Below are positions 62,287 to 64,000 of a stretch of 64,000 nt of DNA, one piece after another. Origin of the DNA: CBDDBK01 sp965225715 (GTDB taxonomy: Bacteria > Bacteroidota > Bacteroidia > Cytophagales > Flammeovirgaceae); assembly GCA_965225715.1 (NCBI GenBank), contig CBDDBK010000002.1, positions 1,178,001 through 1,242,000 on the forward strand. The letters run 5' to 3'. The translations under genes and the position numbers were made by a program. The notes beneath the pieces were generated by a model. It ran no database searches and had not been told where the DNA came from. It saw only the letters and a program-made list of their open reading frames with translations. How positions within the stretch are numbered: position 1 is the stretch's first letter; every line of letters starts with the position of its first letter.

Positions 62287-63438
62287 ATGAAACGCAAACC
62301 CTTAATCATTTTATTTAGCTTTTTATTGGGGGTACTCTTTGTTTTGGGTTTTATAAAGTGGTTTTTTAGTCTTAATTTTGAAGGCGAAGTAACCATTACA
62401 ATTTTAACAAGCTCTGAAAAACCTTTTTTAACAGTTGAAACAGTTGAAAAACTCCTTCAAACTCTCATTCATCAACCTGATATCCATACAAATGGAAAAA
62501 TTCAAATAGAAAAAACGACTCAGCAAAATATTCCCTTACTGCCTAATTTTATTTTAGCTAAAGATTCTGCCTTTATTTTGGATTCCAGTTTTACTGTTAC
62601 TAATCAAGTTAATTCAAATTCAGATTCTTCTTTAAATGGCAACCTTATTGATTCTAATTTTATAAGATCCAGACAATCAGGTATAAAACGAGATACAGGA
62701 TCCCCTTTTCTTATTTTAGATACGGGTTTTGAAGTAAAAAACTATACATCAAATATAGAAGAAATTAATGAAAATAAGGTTGAAGAATCAGATAGTCCTA
62801 ATAATACTATAGCTAATATAAAAATAAAGTCAAAATCTATAACTATAGAAAACTATTTGGATGATACACAATACGATTCGCTTAAAGCTAATGATTTCAA
62901 AAATATTAACGTATTAGAACAATCTTTAGCTGACTACCCTTTTATTGAGCGGGTTCAAATTTCAAAAGACTTAATGAATACTATTTCCATTAGCGTTTAT
63001 GAAAAAAAACCTTTAGCCCGAATAATTACTAGCAAAGGCATCAATGCTTATATAGTTAATGGGGCAGTCGTATCTGAAAAAATTGCTTCATATTATTTAC
63101 CTCGTATTTTAGTTATTACTGGTCAAGGTGTAGATAAACTCATCGAGCCATCTTTTTGGCAAAGCTCTAAAGGACAGTCATTCTATAAACTTTTAAGTGC
63201 TATTGAATCTGATGAATTTCTTAGTTTAATGTTAGGGCAGATTACAATTAATAAAGATTTATATTTAAAATTCTACCCCCAACTTGGTAAACAAGTTCTT
63301 CATTTTGGCTATTTAGAAAATTTAGATAAGAAAATAAATAAAATTCATCTTTTATATAATCAAATTATTCCTAAAAAAGGCTGGAAACAATACAAAAACA
63401 TCATCTTATATTGTGATAATAAGATTATTTGTCGATAA
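62287..63438 (+). CDS. ftsQ: FtsQ/DivIB-like cell division protein with an inserted linker
   Basis: A 383-residue single-pass membrane protein: cytosolic MKRK, transmembrane helix at about 5-30, then FEGEVTITILTSSEKPFLTVETVEKLLQTL, the first half of a POTRA-like domain. From about residue 63 to 203 there is a Ser/Asn/Asp-rich stretch. The domain then resumes: INVLEQSLADYPFIERVQISKDLMNTISISVYEKKPLARI, with VTG and GWKQYKNIILYCDNKIICR near the end as in Bacteroidota FtsQ. FtsQ links FtsB/FtsL to the division machinery. It lies outside any dcw cluster. Assignment rests on the C-terminal two thirds. Confidence 0.68.
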   Translation: MKRKPLIILFSFLLGVLFVLGFIKWFFSLNFEGEVTITILTSSEKPFLTVETVEKLLQTLIHQPDIHTNGKIQIEKTTQQNIPLLPNFILAKDSAFILDSSFTVTNQVNSNSDSSLNGNLIDSNFIRSRQSGIKRDTGSPFLILDTGFEVKNYTSNIEEINENKVEESDSPNNTIANIKIKSKSITIENYLDDTQYDSLKANDFKNINVLEQSLADYPFIERVQISKDLMNTISISVYEKKPLARIITSKGINAYIVNGAVVSEKIASYYLPRILVITGQGVDKLIEPSFWQSSKGQSFYKLLSAIESDEFLSLMLGQITINKDLYLKFYPQLGKQVLHFGYLENLDKKINKIHLLYNQIIPKKGWKQYKNIILYCDNKIICR

Positions 63439-63800
63439 AAATACAAGACAGACAACTAATCAATATTTTTTGGTTTTTTATATATTGATTGATAACGAAT
63501 AAACTATAAAACTTGATCTTCTTAATTTAGTCGAACCAGAACAAATATAAAATTTTACAACATAGAGCCTATTAAAACAATAAATTTTCTAAAAATAAAA
63601 AATACAAGACTTATGCACCTCTTAAGTTTCCATTATGGATTATATTGAAAAACTAAAATCTTAAAAGATTTAATTTATTTTTTTAGTTAAAAGCATAAAA
63701 TATTAAATATATATTAACCAATACTTTATATTAAAGTTTACTGCTCTAAACAATAAAAAAATACGTATTAAAATATTTTTTTTATTAAAAAAAGCCTTAA
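63439..63800. other. intergenic region between ftsQ-like gene and rRNA promoter
   Basis: About 360 bp with no 16S rRNA sequence and no tRNA. Positions 63543-63574 carry the right end of the AGACTCTATG TIR family (AAATTTTACAACATAGAGCC). Positions 63457-63490 share a run like CAATATTTTTTGGTTTTTT with the interior of the 291-bp element. It probably holds eroded small elements. Confidence 0.45.
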
Positions 63801-63803
63801 TAG

Positions 63804-63835
63804 TTTGGAATGTTAAACTAAATTTTCTATCTTTG
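63804..63835 (+). promoter_or_regulatory. strong Bacteroidota-type promoter before the rRNA leader
   Basis: TTTG (63804-63807), 20 bp, TATCTTTG (63828-63835): an exact match to TTTG-N20-TAnnTTTG, the best in the window. Transcription should start near 63842, giving a leader of about 140 nt before the putative 23S rRNA. Confidence 0.85.
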
Positions 63836-63842
63836 CAACTCC

Positions 63843-63919
63843 AATTCGAACGATAGCAAGTTAAAAACTTGTTAGTTTGAATTAACGTAGACTGAAAAGT
63901 CAAAGAAAGTTCTTTGAAA
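63843..63919 (+). promoter_or_regulatory. rRNA leader: hairpin and boxA-like antitermination element
   Basis: A leader hairpin pairs AATTCGAAC (63843-63851) with GTTTGAATT (63875-63883) and, inside it, CAAGTT with AACTTG. It is followed by GTTCTTTGAAA (63909-63919), the boxA-like sequence found in rRNA leaders and spacers of Bacteroidota, where NusB/NusE load. It supports the reading that a structural RNA gene follows. Confidence 0.7.
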
Positions 63920-63983
63920 ATTTGTAGTAGAGTATTTACTTTAGGATATTTTATAACAACAACTTGTTTATAGTTTTTAGTGA

Positions 63984-64000
63984 AAGTAACTAAGAGCGTA
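63984..64000 (+). rRNA. probable 5' end of 23S rRNA, cut by window edge
   Basis: The last bases, AAGTAACTAAGAGCGTA, resemble the start of Bacteroidota 23S rRNA (TAAGAGC-A/GTA..., normally continuing GGCGGATGCC). They do not resemble the start of 16S (AGAGTTTGATCCTGG). Only 17 bases are visible, so the call leans on the promoter and boxA before it. Confidence 0.55.

Noticed and set aside
63838..64000. 16S rRNA leader rather than 23S
   Set aside because: boxA-like sequences precede both genes, but the last bases (CTAAGAGCGTA) match a 23S start better and show nothing like AGAGTTTGATC. The point stays open until the next bases are read.
1..64000. tRNA genes
   Set aside because: The intergenic gaps were scanned for GGTTCGAATCC-type T-arms with matching acceptor stems; none was found.

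Overview
The window is AT-rich DNA from a member of the Bacteroidota. The evidence is a SusC/SusD glycan-uptake locus, a PorP/SprF-type outer-membrane protein, a GldE-like CNNM/CBS protein next to DUF3098 and uppP, an enlarged NusB, YfhO and DUF5723 proteins, lipoproteins starting C-K/Q-D-D, and promoters of the Bacteroidota type (TTTG, 20 bp, TAnnTTTG). The beta-glucan (laminarin-like) locus, the Na+/dicarboxylate carrier and the AmtB/P-II pair would suit a marine or host-associated life, but that is inference.

Layout. 1-5.1 kb: partial UDP-glucose dehydrogenase, etfB-etfA, an LpxH-type phosphatase, and an ECF sigma factor overlapping a small downstream ORF. 5.4-22.5 kb: a polysaccharide utilisation locus (PUL) with a membrane-anchored propeller/LuxR regulator divergent from susC-susD, a PKD lipoprotein, a two-module glycan-binding-like lipoprotein and two adjacent GH16 enzymes. 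Two rpn-type PD-(D/E)XK nuclease genes interrupt it. 22.5-25 kb: DUF3098, uppP, gldE-like. 25.5-36.3 kb: SLC13 carrier with a methyltransferase, fatty-acid hydroxylase, a giant TPR protein, a GH63-like glucosidase and a DUF2064 glycosyltransferase-like protein. 37-51 kb: lpd, ispF, YfhO, RlpA/SPOR, DUF547, a caspase remnant, gamma-carbonic-anhydrase-like protein, gltX, nusB and a trans-sulfuration enzyme. 51-57 kb: PorP/SprF, pruA, two envelope proteins. 57-64 kb: glnK-amtB, a MazG-like protein, rseP, DUF488, an FtsQ-like protein, and a strong promoter with an rRNA leader running into what looks like the 5' end of 23S rRNA.

How parts work together. The regulator probably senses oligosaccharide in the periplasm and acts on the divergent susCD promoter. 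PKD and binding lipoproteins would capture beta-glucan at the surface, the GH16 enzymes cut it, and SusCD imports the fragments. AmtB and P-II form a nitrogen-uptake pair behind a recognisable promoter. UppP, LpxH, RseP, FtsQ, RlpA/SPOR and PorP/SprF serve the envelope.

The most unusual content lies between and inside the genes. (1) The two rpn genes have different nuclease domains but share an identical 148-bp 3' module with variable 12-bp repeats, resembling Rpn gene-within-gene toxin/antitoxin loci. (2) A roughly 90-bp intergenic repeat occurs about ten times in either orientation; one copy supplies the end of gltX and another abuts a start codon. (3) A 291-bp MITE-like element is present twice, with other terminal-inverted-repeat or palindromic elements nearby. 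(4) The apparent 23S rRNA gene has its own promoter and no 16S in front of it. Decayed genes (IS5-type transposase, caspase, a frameshifted small ORF) add to a picture of repeat-rich, eroding intergenic DNA.
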